From JAFALX01 sp050734185 (lineage in GTDB: Bacteria > Chloroflexota > Dormibacteria > Aeolococcales > Aeolococcaceae), in the NCBI GenBank assembly GCA_050734185.1, contig JBOHUE010000114.1:1-25304 (forward strand): a DNA stretch of 25,304 nt, written 5' to 3'. The notes below the pieces were generated by a model. That model had not been told where the DNA came from, did not search any database, and saw only the letters and a list, made by a program, of their open reading frames with translations. The first letter of the stretch is position 1, and each line of letters begins with the position of its first letter. Shown here piece by piece: positions 6,960-14,516 of this stretch. Both the position numbers and the translations under genes were made by a program.

Positions 6960-8494
6960 GCGCGGTCGTGCGGCGCAGCGCCTCGCTCAACGCCGAGCGA
7001 CGGGAGCGCGAGCTCGATCGGCTGGCCGCGGGCGAGGCGGTCGATGTTGTGGTCATCGGCGGCGGTATCACCGGCGCCGGCATCGCGCTGGACGCCGCGT
7101 CACGCGGGCTGCGCGTGGCGCTGGTGGAGCGACGCGACCTGGCCAACGGCACGAGCCGCTGGAGCAGCAAGCTGGCCCACGGCGGGCTGCGCTACCTGCG
7201 CCATCTCCAGGTCGACGTGGCGTGGGAGTCGGCGCGCGAGCGCGGCATCCTGATGACGCGCACGGCCCCGCATCTCGTGCATCCGTTGCCGTTCCTCGCC
7301 GCCCTCGACGAGTCGATGCCGGCGGCGAAGGCTGCGGTCACCGAAGCCGGCATCCGCACCGGCGATCTGCTGCGCGCCGCCGCGGGGACGCCCAGGCAGC
7401 TGCTGCCGCATCCACGCCGAGTCGACGTGGTGCAGGCGCTCAGCTTCTTTCCGGCGCTGCATCGTGAGCACCTTCGCGGCGCCATCCTGTTCTGGGACGG
7501 ACAGATCGAGGACGACGCGCGCCTCGTCATCGCGGTGGCGCGCACCGCGGCCGCGCACGGGGCGATGGTGCTCACGTACTGCGAGGCGCTCGACGCGACG
7601 CGCGATCGCGTCCGCGTCCGTGACACGCGGGGCGGGGCCGCCTTCGACATCCGCGCCGCGCACGTCATCAACGCCACCGGTGTGTGGGCCGGAGAGATCG
7701 CGCCCGGAGTCCGGCTGCGCCCCAGCAAGGGTGTGCACGTGCTTGTCCGCTCCGAGACTCTTGCCAATCCTCGCGCGGCGCTGGTGGTGCCGGTGCCCGG
7801 CAGCGGCCGCTGGGTGTTCACAATTCCCGCGAGCGACGGGCTCACGCTCATCGGCACCACCGACGACGAGTACGCCGGTCCGTTGCTTGACGAACCCGAC
7901 GTGAGCGACGCCGAGGCCGACGCGCTGCTCGCGGTGGTCGATCGCGTGCTGGAGCGGCCCCTGCGCCGCGACGAGGTGATCGGCCGCTACGCGGGGTTCC
8001 GGCCGCTGCTCGGCTCCGGCGACGATGACACCGCCGACATCAGCCGCAAGCACGCGATCATCACCGACGAGGACACCGGTGTGATCACTGTCGTCGGCGG
8101 CAAACTGACCACCTACCGGCACATGGCGGAGCAGGCGCTGGATCGTGCGCTCGGCTCGCACGCGCCGCGCAGCCGCACAGCGCGCCTGCCGCTGGTCGGT
8201 GCGGCACCGCACTCGATCCTGCGCATGCAGCGCGTCCCGCAGCGCCTGGTGCGGCGCTACGGCGTCGAGGCTGCGGCCGTCGCCGCGCTTGCCGAACGCG
8301 ATCCCGCTCTGCTCGAGCCGATCGCGCCCGGAGTGCCGGCGCTCGGCGTGGAGCTTGCGTTCGGTGTGGCGCACGAGGGGGCACTGACCGTGGACGACCT
8401 GCTCGACCGCCGCGTGCGCGTCGGGTTGATCCCCGAGCAACGTCGCGCCGCCGAGGGGGCAGCAGCCTTCCTGCTCGAGGAGCACGCTGCGTAG
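6956..8494 (+). CDS. glpD: FAD-dependent glycerol-3-phosphate dehydrogenase
   Basis: This 512-residue protein oxidises sn-glycerol 3-phosphate to dihydroxyacetone phosphate and passes electrons to the membrane quinone pool. The dinucleotide-binding motif VVVIGGGITGAGIALDAASR lies at 31-50, followed by the family-specific TSRWSSKLAHGGLRYL (66-81), INATGVWAG in the middle and VVGGKLTTYRHMAE before the C-terminal domain. The length is typical of GlpD. ATG 6956 overlaps the tetR stop. The downstream dehydratase begins immediately after the TAG. No glycerol kinase or facilitator gene is present nearby, so the glycerol route must be completed elsewhere. Related GlpA and alpha-glycerophosphate oxidase enzymes share these motifs, so the electron acceptor is inferred. 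Confidence 0.93.
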   Translation: MSAVVRRSASLNAERRERELDRLAAGEAVDVVVIGGGITGAGIALDAASRGLRVALVERRDLANGTSRWSSKLAHGGLRYLRHLQVDVAWESARERGILMTRTAPHLVHPLPFLAALDESMPAAKAAVTEAGIRTGDLLRAAAGTPRQLLPHPRRVDVVQALSFFPALHREHLRGAILFWDGQIEDDARLVIAVARTAAAHGAMVLTYCEALDATRDRVRVRDTRGGAAFDIRAAHVINATGVWAGEIAPGVRLRPSKGVHVLVRSETLANPRAALVVPVPGSGRWVFTIPASDGLTLIGTTDDEYAGPLLDEPDVSDAEADALLAVVDRVLERPLRRDEVIGRYAGFRPLLGSGDDDTADISRKHAIITDEDTGVITVVGGKLTTYRHMAEQALDRALGSHAPRSRTARLPLVGAAPHSILRMQRVPQRLVRRYGVEAAAVAALAERDPALLEPIAPGVPALGVELAFGVAHEGALTVDDLLDRRVRVGLIPEQRRAAEGAAAFLLEEHAA

Positions 8495-9460
8495 ATGCAG
8501 CAGCCGGAATGGGACGACGTCGTGCAGGCACGTCAACGCATCGCGCCGTACCTGAAGGCGACCCCGCTGTATCGCAACGCGCAGCTCTCGTCGCTGCTCG
8601 CCGCGGACGTCTGGGTGAAGTACGAGAACCTTCAGCCGATCGGTGCGTTCAAGGTGCGCGGTGGCATCAACCTGGTGGCGCAGCTGAGCGACGAGGAGCG
8701 CGCACGGGGCGTTGCGACCGCGTCGACGGGCAATCACGGGCAGTCGGTCGCCTACGCCGCACGCGCCTTCGGCGTTCCCGCCACGGTGTACGTCCCCGAG
8801 GGTGCGAACGCGCTCAAAGTGGCTTCCATGCGTGCGCTCGGCGCCGACGTGGTGCATCACGGGCGCGACTTTGATGACGCGCGCGTCGAGTGCGAGCGCG
8901 TCGCCGCGGCGCGCGGCGTGCGCTACATCCACTCGGGCGATGAGCCGCACCTCATCGCCGGCGTCGCGACCCAGGCAATCGAGATCCTGGACGAGCTCCC
9001 CGACGTCGACGTGATCATCGTTCCCATCGGCGGCGGCAGCGGCGCCGCCGGCTGCTGCATCGTGGCCAAGACGGTCCGCCCCCAGGTTCGCGTGATCGGC
9101 GTGCAGTCGGATGCCGCGCCCTCCGCGTATCGCTCGTGGGTGTCGGGCGAGGTGGTCGAGGCGCCGACCACGACCGCCGCGGAGGGTCTGGCGACGCGCC
9201 TTCCCTTCGCGCTGCCACAGCGCATCCTGCGGGAGCTGCTCGACGACTTCGTGCTGGTGAGCGAGGACGAATTGCGCGACGCTACGCTGACGATGATCGA
9301 GGCCACGCGCACCGTTGTCGAGCTGGCCGCGGGTTCGACGCTCGCCGCGGGATTGCGCATGCGTGAGGAGTTGGCCGGTCGCCGCGTCGCGCTCATATGC
9401 ACCGGCGGCAACGTCACCCGTGCGCAGATGCGCGAGCTCATGCAGGATCGCACCCGATGA
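8495..9460 (+). CDS. PLP-dependent threonine/serine dehydratase family enzyme
   Basis: This 321-residue fold-type II PLP enzyme has the Schiff-base lysine in GAFKVRGG (K53), the substrate loop STGNHGQS (77-84, N80) and the phosphate-binding glycine loop GGGSGAAG (179-186). It would deaminate threonine or serine to 2-oxobutyrate or pyruvate. The C-terminal regulatory ACT domain of biosynthetic IlvA is absent, so it resembles the short catabolic TdcB type or serine racemase-like relatives. ATG 8495 directly follows the glpD TAG with no gap; GAGGAG within the glpD end may serve as Shine-Dalgarno. Its pairing with glpD is not a standard pathway link. The exact substrate is uncertain within this family. 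Confidence 0.9.
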   Translation: MQQPEWDDVVQARQRIAPYLKATPLYRNAQLSSLLAADVWVKYENLQPIGAFKVRGGINLVAQLSDEERARGVATASTGNHGQSVAYAARAFGVPATVYVPEGANALKVASMRALGADVVHHGRDFDDARVECERVAAARGVRYIHSGDEPHLIAGVATQAIEILDELPDVDVIIVPIGGGSGAAGCCIVAKTVRPQVRVIGVQSDAAPSAYRSWVSGEVVEAPTTTAAEGLATRLPFALPQRILRELLDDFVLVSEDELRDATLTMIEATRTVVELAAGSTLAAGLRMREELAGRRVALICTGGNVTRAQMRELMQDRTR

Positions 9461-10080
9461 ACGCGCGCGGCTCCGTCCGCTTGCCGGCGCTTGCCGGAGC
9501 GGCGGTGTTCTGCAGCCTGGTCGCAGCGTGCGGCGGCTCGTCGAGCCCGTCCATCGGTGCGTCGACCACGTGGACGAGTGGCCCCGCGTCGAGCGCCGCC
9601 GGTGGCGTAAGCGGACCGGCGACGCCCGCGCAGCTGCAGGCCGACGCGGCGAAGGTCTATCCGCCGTGCCTCGCCACCACCTGCAGCGCGCTCGGCGCGA
9701 AGTTCACGACGTGCGACAGCGGCCTCAGCGGATCGGTCGGCGCCATGGGCGACACCCTCGCTCCCTGCCCGCTCACCGCTCGGATGCGACAGCAGCTGCA
9801 GGCTGACACCGATGGCGTGATCAGCGCACCTGACCCGCTGGGAGGCGGCCAGCAGGAGGCGTTCATGAGCGAATCCTTCACCGCCGAGCCGAGTGGGACC
9901 GGCGGTGTCGTCCACGTTTCGCTGGTGGCGGCCGGCGGCGGCGTCGAGAAGACCGACCTGGTCTTCGCGGACAACGGGAGCGGGCTGCAGCTCGACGACG
10001 TGTACTGCGCCGGCCACGACGCGGCCACGACCGACGCATACGTCGCCGGCTGGCTGACCCGCGCCACCTGCGGCGCCTGA
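9457..10080 (+). CDS. Predicted lipoprotein of unknown function
   Basis: This 207-residue protein has a clear lipoprotein signal: a basic start, a hydrophobic segment, then LVAAC with the lipidated cysteine at C25 followed by GGSSSPS. The mature part starts with a Ser/Thr/Ala-rich tether and then has a small domain with several cysteines (CLATTC, TTCDSG, APCPLT, DVYCAGHD, ATCGA) that could form disulfides outside the membrane. No family is recognised. ATG 9457 overlaps the dehydratase stop by 4 bp (ATGA), so it is the last member of the tetR-glpD-dehydratase run. What it contributes to that operon cannot be said from sequence. Confidence 0.8.
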   Translation: MNARGSVRLPALAGAAVFCSLVAACGGSSSPSIGASTTWTSGPASSAAGGVSGPATPAQLQADAAKVYPPCLATTCSALGAKFTTCDSGLSGSVGAMGDTLAPCPLTARMRQQLQADTDGVISAPDPLGGGQQEAFMSESFTAEPSGTGGVVHVSLVAAGGGVEKTDLVFADNGSGLQLDDVYCAGHDAATTDAYVAGWLTRATCGA

Positions 10081-10099
10081 CCGTCGGCCCGGCGTGCGC

Positions 10100-10105
10100 T
10101 ACGCT
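10100..10105 (+). promoter_or_regulatory. Possible -10 box for the ankyrin gene
   Basis: TACGCT fits the local TANNNT pattern, but here it lies about 44 nt upstream of the ATG and leaves room for a real leader with an AAGGAGG site at 10135-10141. There is no clear -35. Confidence 0.3.
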
Positions 10106-10134
10106 TCGGCGACCTGAGCAGCGGACCGCAGGCT

Positions 10135-10141
10135 AAGGAGG
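10135..10141 (+). promoter_or_regulatory. Strong Shine-Dalgarno site of the ankyrin gene
   Basis: AAGGAGG stands 8 nt before ATG 10150 and fixes that start. Confidence 0.7.
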
Positions 10142-10149
10142 AAGTCGCC

Positions 10150-12072
10150 ATGACCGATCCCCTGCCCGACCGTCCCGATCTCGAGCAGCTCCGCCGGCAA
10201 GCCAAGGAGCTGCACGACGCTGTGCGGAGGAGCGACGCGGCAGCGCTCGAGCGCATCGCCCGGCAGCGATCGCCGCAGTCGAGCCGGACGATCACACTCG
10301 CAGCCGCGCAGCTCGTGATCGCGCGAGAGCACGGCTTCCCCAGCTGGCCGCAGCTGAAGGTGGCCGTCGACCAGCATCGTGCCGCGCACGAACGGGTCAC
10401 GGCGTTCGTGAATGCGTCGGTCGACGGGAGCATGCGCCTCGCGATCGACCTCCTTGATGCCGATCCGGACATCGGTCGCCGCAGCGTGCTCGCGGCCGCC
10501 GTGCTCGGCGACGCGGACACGGCCCGCACGACGCTCGACACAAACGCGACTGCCGCGACCGCGATCGATGACGCGCGCGGATGGCCGCCGCTGCTGTACG
10601 CGTGCTATTCACGCTGGCACCACGTCGATCCAGCGCGTGCCGCCGGCATCGCCGCGGTCGTCCGCCAGCTGCTTGCGGCAGGAGCGAGTCCCGACACGAA
10701 TGACGGTGGGCGTTCGCGATTCCGCTCGGCGTTGAAGGGTTCCGTCGAGGTGAACAACCCAGACGTCACCGAGGTCCTGCTCGATGCCGGTGCAAACCCT
10801 GACCTTGGTCAGGTCATCGGCGAGGCAGTCGGACATCGCGACCACCGGTGTCTGCGCCTTCTGCTCGCGAAGGGGGCGCGCATCGCCGCGACGTGGGCGC
10901 TGGACGCGGCCATCCATGCCGACGACGCCGAGGCTGCTTCGCTGCTGCTCGAGGCCGTGGCGCGGAGCGGGGTGGCCGTCGACATCGTCGCCACCGCGTC
11001 ACTGACGCACGCGGTCACCGATGCGTCAGTCCCGGTGATCGCCGTCTTCCTCGAAGCAGGCGCGAACCCGAACGTGGCGTCAGATGGCGTGTCCGCGATT
11101 CGCATCGCAGTCCGCGCCGGGAAGGACGACATCGCCGCACAGCTCCGGGCGGCAGGCGCCACCGATGACGCCACCGAGATCGACAGGTTCAGCGGCGCCT
11201 GTCTCACTGCCGACCGCCGCGCTGCCCAACAGCTCCTCGACAGTCATCCCGGCCTCCTCGATCGCCTCGGGGAGGCGGATAGATCATTGCTCGTCGCTGC
11301 CGCCGAATCTCCGAGCGCGGACGCTGTTGCGCTCATGCTCGACCTCGGATTCACGCCGGATGCGCGCGACGATTCCGGCGAGCAGGCGCTGCACAACGCC
11401 GCGTACTTCGGTCGCGCGGCAACGGTGCAGCTGCTGCTCAACGCGGGCGCCGACGTCGACGCGCGCGACACGCGCTTCGATGGAACACCGCTCGCGTTCG
11501 CCACTGTGGGCAGCGGTGAACAGGCGGGCAGCTCCGGCGACTGGGTGGAGACGGTGCGCCTTCTCCTCGACGCGGGCGCCTCGAGGCAGGACGCCTGGGT
11601 GGCGAACAAACCACCGAGCGATGAGGTGTCACGAGTGCTGCAGCACTACGGGATCGGCCCACCGCGAGCAACGGAGCACGAGCACAACGACGACGACACG
11701 CTCGAGGCGCGTCCCGCTGTTGACAGCGCGATCGCCGACATCGCGCTGCAGCTCGAAGCCGCGTACCGCAGCCGCGACCTCGTTCTGCTCGCCTCCCTCC
11801 TGCATCCGGACGTGCACTGGACCGGCCTGTGCACCAACCGCGAGCAGGTGATCGAGTGGTACCGGCACCTCGCTGACGACACGCTGGCGAGCGTGGACGG
11901 CGTTGAGGTCGACCGCGACGCTGTCGTCATCGAGCTCACCGTCGGCGGCCGCGCGGACGGCGCGCGGGCAGCGCCCGGGCAGCATCTGTTTCAGGTCTGC
12001 ACCATCGCCGGCGCACAGATCGTCGACATTCGCGGCTACCCCAGCCGAGCGAGCGCGCTCAGCCGTCCGTAG
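10150..12072 (+). CDS. Ankyrin-repeat protein with C-terminal NTF2/SnoaL-like domain
   Basis: This 640-residue protein has no signal peptide or membrane span and is presumably cytosolic. Residues about 10-75 form a recognisable leader module (LEQLRRQAKELHDAVRRSD, then AAAQLVIAREHGFPSWPQLK) that precedes ankyrin repeats in many soil bacteria. Degenerate ankyrin units follow from about 93 to 500, with typical ends such as VTEVLLDAGANPD, VIAVFLEAGANPNV and ATVQLLLNAGADVDARD. Residues about 523-632 look like an NTF2/SnoaL-like alpha-beta barrel (ALQLEAAYRSRDLVLLASLLHPDVHWTG). Ankyrin arrays bind proteins, while SnoaL-like domains bind small molecules or are minor enzymes, so the fusion may couple the two. 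The start is certain from the AAGGAGG site. No partner gene is evident nearby. Confidence 0.85.
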   Translation: MTDPLPDRPDLEQLRRQAKELHDAVRRSDAAALERIARQRSPQSSRTITLAAAQLVIAREHGFPSWPQLKVAVDQHRAAHERVTAFVNASVDGSMRLAIDLLDADPDIGRRSVLAAAVLGDADTARTTLDTNATAATAIDDARGWPPLLYACYSRWHHVDPARAAGIAAVVRQLLAAGASPDTNDGGRSRFRSALKGSVEVNNPDVTEVLLDAGANPDLGQVIGEAVGHRDHRCLRLLLAKGARIAATWALDAAIHADDAEAASLLLEAVARSGVAVDIVATASLTHAVTDASVPVIAVFLEAGANPNVASDGVSAIRIAVRAGKDDIAAQLRAAGATDDATEIDRFSGACLTADRRAAQQLLDSHPGLLDRLGEADRSLLVAAAESPSADAVALMLDLGFTPDARDDSGEQALHNAAYFGRAATVQLLLNAGADVDARDTRFDGTPLAFATVGSGEQAGSSGDWVETVRLLLDAGASRQDAWVANKPPSDEVSRVLQHYGIGPPRATEHEHNDDDTLEARPAVDSAIADIALQLEAAYRSRDLVLLASLLHPDVHWTGLCTNREQVIEWYRHLADDTLASVDGVEVDRDAVVIELTVGGRADGARAAPGQHLFQVCTIAGAQIVDIRGYPSRASALSRP

Positions 12073-12085
12073 CGCCGCGCCGGCG

Positions 12086-12159
12086 TACCCCGTATCGGAT
12101 TCGAACCGATGATCTCCGCCTTGAGAGGGCGGTGTCCTGGGCCTCTAGACGAACGGGGC
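12086..12159 (-). tRNA. tRNA-Glu, anticodon CUC
   Basis: The minus strand folds as a complete 74-nt cloverleaf. The acceptor is GCCCCGT/ACGGGGT with a G-U first pair and discriminator A; the D-arm is GTC/GAC; the anticodon stem is CCGCC/GGCGG with loop CTCTCAA, giving anticodon CTC; the T-arm is ATCGG/CCGAT with TTCGAAT. The 3' CCA is not encoded and would be added by the nucleotidyltransferase. The gene stands alone between the ankyrin gene and the GntR operon. Confidence 0.95.
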
Positions 12160-12172
12160 TCGAGCGCTCGCC

Positions 12173-12178
12173 ATCGTA
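12173..12178 (-). promoter_or_regulatory. Possible -10 box for tRNA-Glu
   Basis: TACGAT on the minus strand lies 13 nt before the mature 5' end. It is the same hexamer as at the FKBP and tetR starts. The -35 is not evident. Confidence 0.35.
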
Positions 12179-12225
12179 ACCGAATCTGAATTCGATCCCC
12201 GCCGAACCTTGGTCCCCGGCTCGCC

Positions 12226-12257
12226 ATATCACTAGACAACTAGCAACCTAGTGATAT
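12226..12257. promoter_or_regulatory. Perfect palindrome, probable operator of the GntR/YtrA regulator
   Basis: ATATCACTAG (12226-12235) and CTAGTGATAT (12248-12257) are exact 10-bp inverted repeats separated by 12 bp. CTAG also recurs at 12232, 12240 and 12248, an exact 8-bp period. The element spans the -35-like TAGACA and part of the -10 TATGAT of the regulator, so a bound dimer would block RNA polymerase. Autorepression of this kind is usual for YtrA-type operons. Confidence 0.75.
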
Positions 12258-12260
12258 GAT
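12233..12260 (+). promoter_or_regulatory. Promoter of the GntR-ABC operon
   Basis: TAGACA (12233-12238) and TATGAT (12255-12260) are separated by 16 bp, and TGA directly before the hexamer makes an extended -10. The hexamer ends 8 nt before ATG 12269 with no Shine-Dalgarno site, so a leaderless transcript is likely. Confidence 0.65.
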
Positions 12261-12268
12261 GCTGAGCC

Positions 12269-12661
12269 ATGATCGAGTTCCATCTGCGGGGCGGCTCCGG
12301 GGTCTCCACATACATGCAGCTGGTGCAGCAGGTTCGCCACGCGCTCCGCGTCGGCATGCTGCATCCCGGTGATCAGCTGCCGACGGCGAAGGACGTCGTG
12401 GGTCAGCTGGCCATCAACCCGAACACCGTGCTCAAGGCGTACCGCGAGCTCGAGCACGCCGGGCTTGTGGCGACCCGGCCAGGCCTGGGCACCTTTGTCA
12501 GCAGAGAGCTGCCAATTCCGCCACTGCGTGAGCTGAATGACCTCGGGCGCCGGCTTCGTCGCTGGCTCGACGCCGCGTACACCGCCGGCCTCGACGACGA
12601 GGACATCGACGCCCTCATTGCGACTGCACGTGACGCGGCGCGGTCGGAGAACATCGCATGA
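12269..12661 (+). CDS. GntR-family transcriptional regulator, YtrA type
   Basis: This 130-residue protein has a winged helix in residues about 11-78 (GDQLPTAKDVVGQLAINPNTV, then KAYRELEHAGLVATRPGLGTFVS) and only a short helical tail of about 50 residues. That is the architecture of the YtrA subfamily, which lacks the large effector domain of other GntR proteins. Such regulators usually sit first in an operon with ABC transporter genes and repress it until cell-envelope stress, often from antibiotics, relieves repression. The ABC ATPase start overlaps the stop by 4 bp (ATGA). The palindrome directly upstream is the likely binding site. The inducer is unknown. Confidence 0.92.
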   Translation: MIEFHLRGGSGVSTYMQLVQQVRHALRVGMLHPGDQLPTAKDVVGQLAINPNTVLKAYRELEHAGLVATRPGLGTFVSRELPIPPLRELNDLGRRLRRWLDAAYTAGLDDEDIDALIATARDAARSENIA

Positions 12662-13560
12662 CCACTGCATTCGCCGCGGTGGAGCTGGGACGTCGCTTCG
12701 GGAGCACATGGGCGCTCCGGGATTGCTCGTTCGAGGTGCCACGGGGAAGCGTGACCGCGCTGGTCGGGCCGAACGGCGCAGGCAAGACCACGCTGCTGGA
12801 GATCGCCGTGGGCATTCTCGTCGCCACCGAGGGCGACGTCACGCTTCTCGGCGAGCCGGCGAACGAACGGGTCGTCTCGCGGCTCGGCCGTGTGGGATTC
12901 GTCGCGCAGGATGCGCCGCTATACCGGACGTTCTCCGTGCTCGAGATGCTCCGGTTCGGGCGGCACATGAATCCGGGATGGGACGAGGGGCTCGCTCGCT
13001 CCCGCCTGCAACGGCTGCGCATTCCGCTCGACCGGAAATGCGCGCACCTGTCCGGCGGTCAGCAGGCCCAGGTGGCGCTGACGGTCGCCGTCGCCAAGCG
13101 CCCCGAGATCCTCTTCCTCGACGAGCCCGTTGCAAGGCTGGATCCGCTCGCGCGTCGTGAGTTTCTCGAATCCCTGATGGAGATCGTCGCCGACGGCGAG
13201 GTCACGGTGATGCTGTCATCGCACCTCATCGCGGACCTCGAGCGCGTGAGCGATCACCTCGTTCTGCTCTCGAGCGGACACGTGCTCGTCGCCGGCGAGA
13301 CCGAGCGGCTTCTCTCGCAACATTGCGTGCTCAGCGGCCCGCGACATCTCGTTGAGGCCGCCGCCCGGACGCTGGACGTCGTTGACGGGCGCTCGGCCGA
13401 GCGGCTGACCACGATGCTGGTGCGCGGAGAAGTTCCGTTCATGCACCCTGACATCACCGTCAGCGACGTCGATCTCGAGGAGCTCGTGCTGGGGTACCTG
13501 CGAGCCAGGCAGGCCCCGCAGGCATCCCCAGAACCTCAGCTCGCGGAGACCAGGTCGTGA
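12658..13560 (+). CDS. ABC transporter ATP-binding protein
   Basis: This 300-residue ATPase subunit has Walker A GPNGAGKTT (37-45), Q-loop Q84, signature LSGGQ (131-135), Walker B ILFLDEP (151-157) and switch histidine H189 in MLSSH. About 80 residues follow the nucleotide-binding domain, as in drug- or peptide-export ABC-2 systems of the BcrA/YtrB kind. It pairs with the permease encoded next, by a GTGA overlap at 13557, and two copies would energise the membrane subunit. Operon order of regulator, ATPase and permease matches YtrA-type loci for resistance to or sensing of envelope-active compounds. The substrate is unknown. Confidence 0.94.
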   Translation: MTTAFAAVELGRRFGSTWALRDCSFEVPRGSVTALVGPNGAGKTTLLEIAVGILVATEGDVTLLGEPANERVVSRLGRVGFVAQDAPLYRTFSVLEMLRFGRHMNPGWDEGLARSRLQRLRIPLDRKCAHLSGGQQAQVALTVAVAKRPEILFLDEPVARLDPLARREFLESLMEIVADGEVTVMLSSHLIADLERVSDHLVLLSSGHVLVAGETERLLSQHCVLSGPRHLVEAAARTLDVVDGRSAERLTTMLVRGEVPFMHPDITVSDVDLEELVLGYLRARQAPQASPEPQLAETRS

Positions 13561-14498
13561 CGTGGGTCACCTGGCGGCAGCAGCGTGCGGAGTTCATCGC
13601 GCTGACGCTGGTCATCGCCGTCATCGCGGCGTTCGTTGTCGCAACGGGGGTGGTGATGCGTGGCTTCGGAGGCGGCCTCGCGTGCCTGTCGCTGGACGCG
13701 TCGCCGGCGTGTGGCGGTATCGGGGACTTCAATCGCGCGTTCGGCTGGCTGCAAAACCTGGTGGCGTGGTTCAATGTCTTGCCGTTGCTCATCGGCGTGT
13801 TCATCGGCGGTCCGCTGCTGGGCCGCGAGATCGAGCGCGGCACGCACCGGTTGGCGTGGACGCAGTCCGTGACGCGCACTCGCTGGATCGGGATGAAGCT
13901 CGCGGTGGTCGTCGGTGTTGCGCTTGCGGTGGGTGCTGCGCTGGCAGGCATGCTCGCGTGGTGGCGTCAGCCATTCGACCTCATCGACTCGCCGTTCAGC
14001 GGCGGCGGCTTCGACGTCGAGGCGCTGATGCCTGGCGTCTACGTGCTCTTTGCGCTGTCGCTGGGCGCGGCAGCTGGGGCCGTCACTCGCAAGGTGTTGC
14101 CGGCGATGGCGGTGACGATCCCGGCGTTTCTCGCGGTGCGGCTGCCGATTGAGTTCTGGCTCCGCCCGCATTACATGTCGCCAATCACCGCGATCGTCAA
14201 CAGCTCGGGCGGCGGCGCGCCGCCGGGAGCGTGGGTTCTCGACAACGGGTTGATCGATGCCGCGGGAACCCGTATCTACGCGTCGCAGGCGACGCAACTC
14301 TGCGGCAACCCCGCCACCGGCGCTCTGCCGAAGTCTGCGGACGCATGCCTGCAGGCGCACGGCATCTTGGAGCGTGTCGTGTACCAGCCGCTCGACCGAT
14401 TCTGGCCGTTCCAGTTCATCGAGGCGGGCATCTACGTCGCGGTGTCCGTTGCACTGCTGACGCTGACCGTGTATTGGGTGCGCAGCCGCATCAGGTAG
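13557..14498 (+). CDS. ABC-2 type transporter permease
   Basis: This 313-residue membrane protein has about six predicted spans, near 13-34, 69-89, 113-135, 158-177, 179-199 and 287-307. A long outer loop lies between spans 5 and 6 (about 200-286), and a two-cysteine loop lies between spans 1 and 2. The motif GPLLGREIERGTHRLAWTQSVTRTRW after span 2 is typical of ABC-2 permeases found beside YtrA regulators in Streptomyces and relatives and probably contacts the ATPase. The start is GTG 13557, translationally coupled to the ATPase gene. It converges with argS, leaving 7 bp between stops. Confidence 0.88.
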   Translation: MTWVTWRQQRAEFIALTLVIAVIAAFVVATGVVMRGFGGGLACLSLDASPACGGIGDFNRAFGWLQNLVAWFNVLPLLIGVFIGGPLLGREIERGTHRLAWTQSVTRTRWIGMKLAVVVGVALAVGAALAGMLAWWRQPFDLIDSPFSGGGFDVEALMPGVYVLFALSLGAAAGAVTRKVLPAMAVTIPAFLAVRLPIEFWLRPHYMSPITAIVNSSGGGAPPGAWVLDNGLIDAAGTRIYASQATQLCGNPATGALPKSADACLQAHGILERVVYQPLDRFWPFQFIEAGIYVAVSVALLTLTVYWVRSRIR

Positions 14499-14516
14499 CT
14501 AAACGTCACACCTGAT
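14490..14516. terminator. Inverted repeat at the permease/argS convergent junction
   Basis: ATCAGGT (14490-14496) and ACCTGAT (14510-14516) form a perfect 7-bp stem with a 13-nt loop spanning both stop codons. No T-run follows on either strand, so it is at best a weak or factor-assisted bidirectional terminator. Confidence 0.3.

Noticed and set aside
7100..8950. A 616-codon open frame on the minus strand opposite glpD and the dehydratase gene
   Set aside because: It is antisense to two genes with intact conserved motifs; its translation is Arg/His/Gly-rich without domains. Long antisense frames are expected at this GC content.
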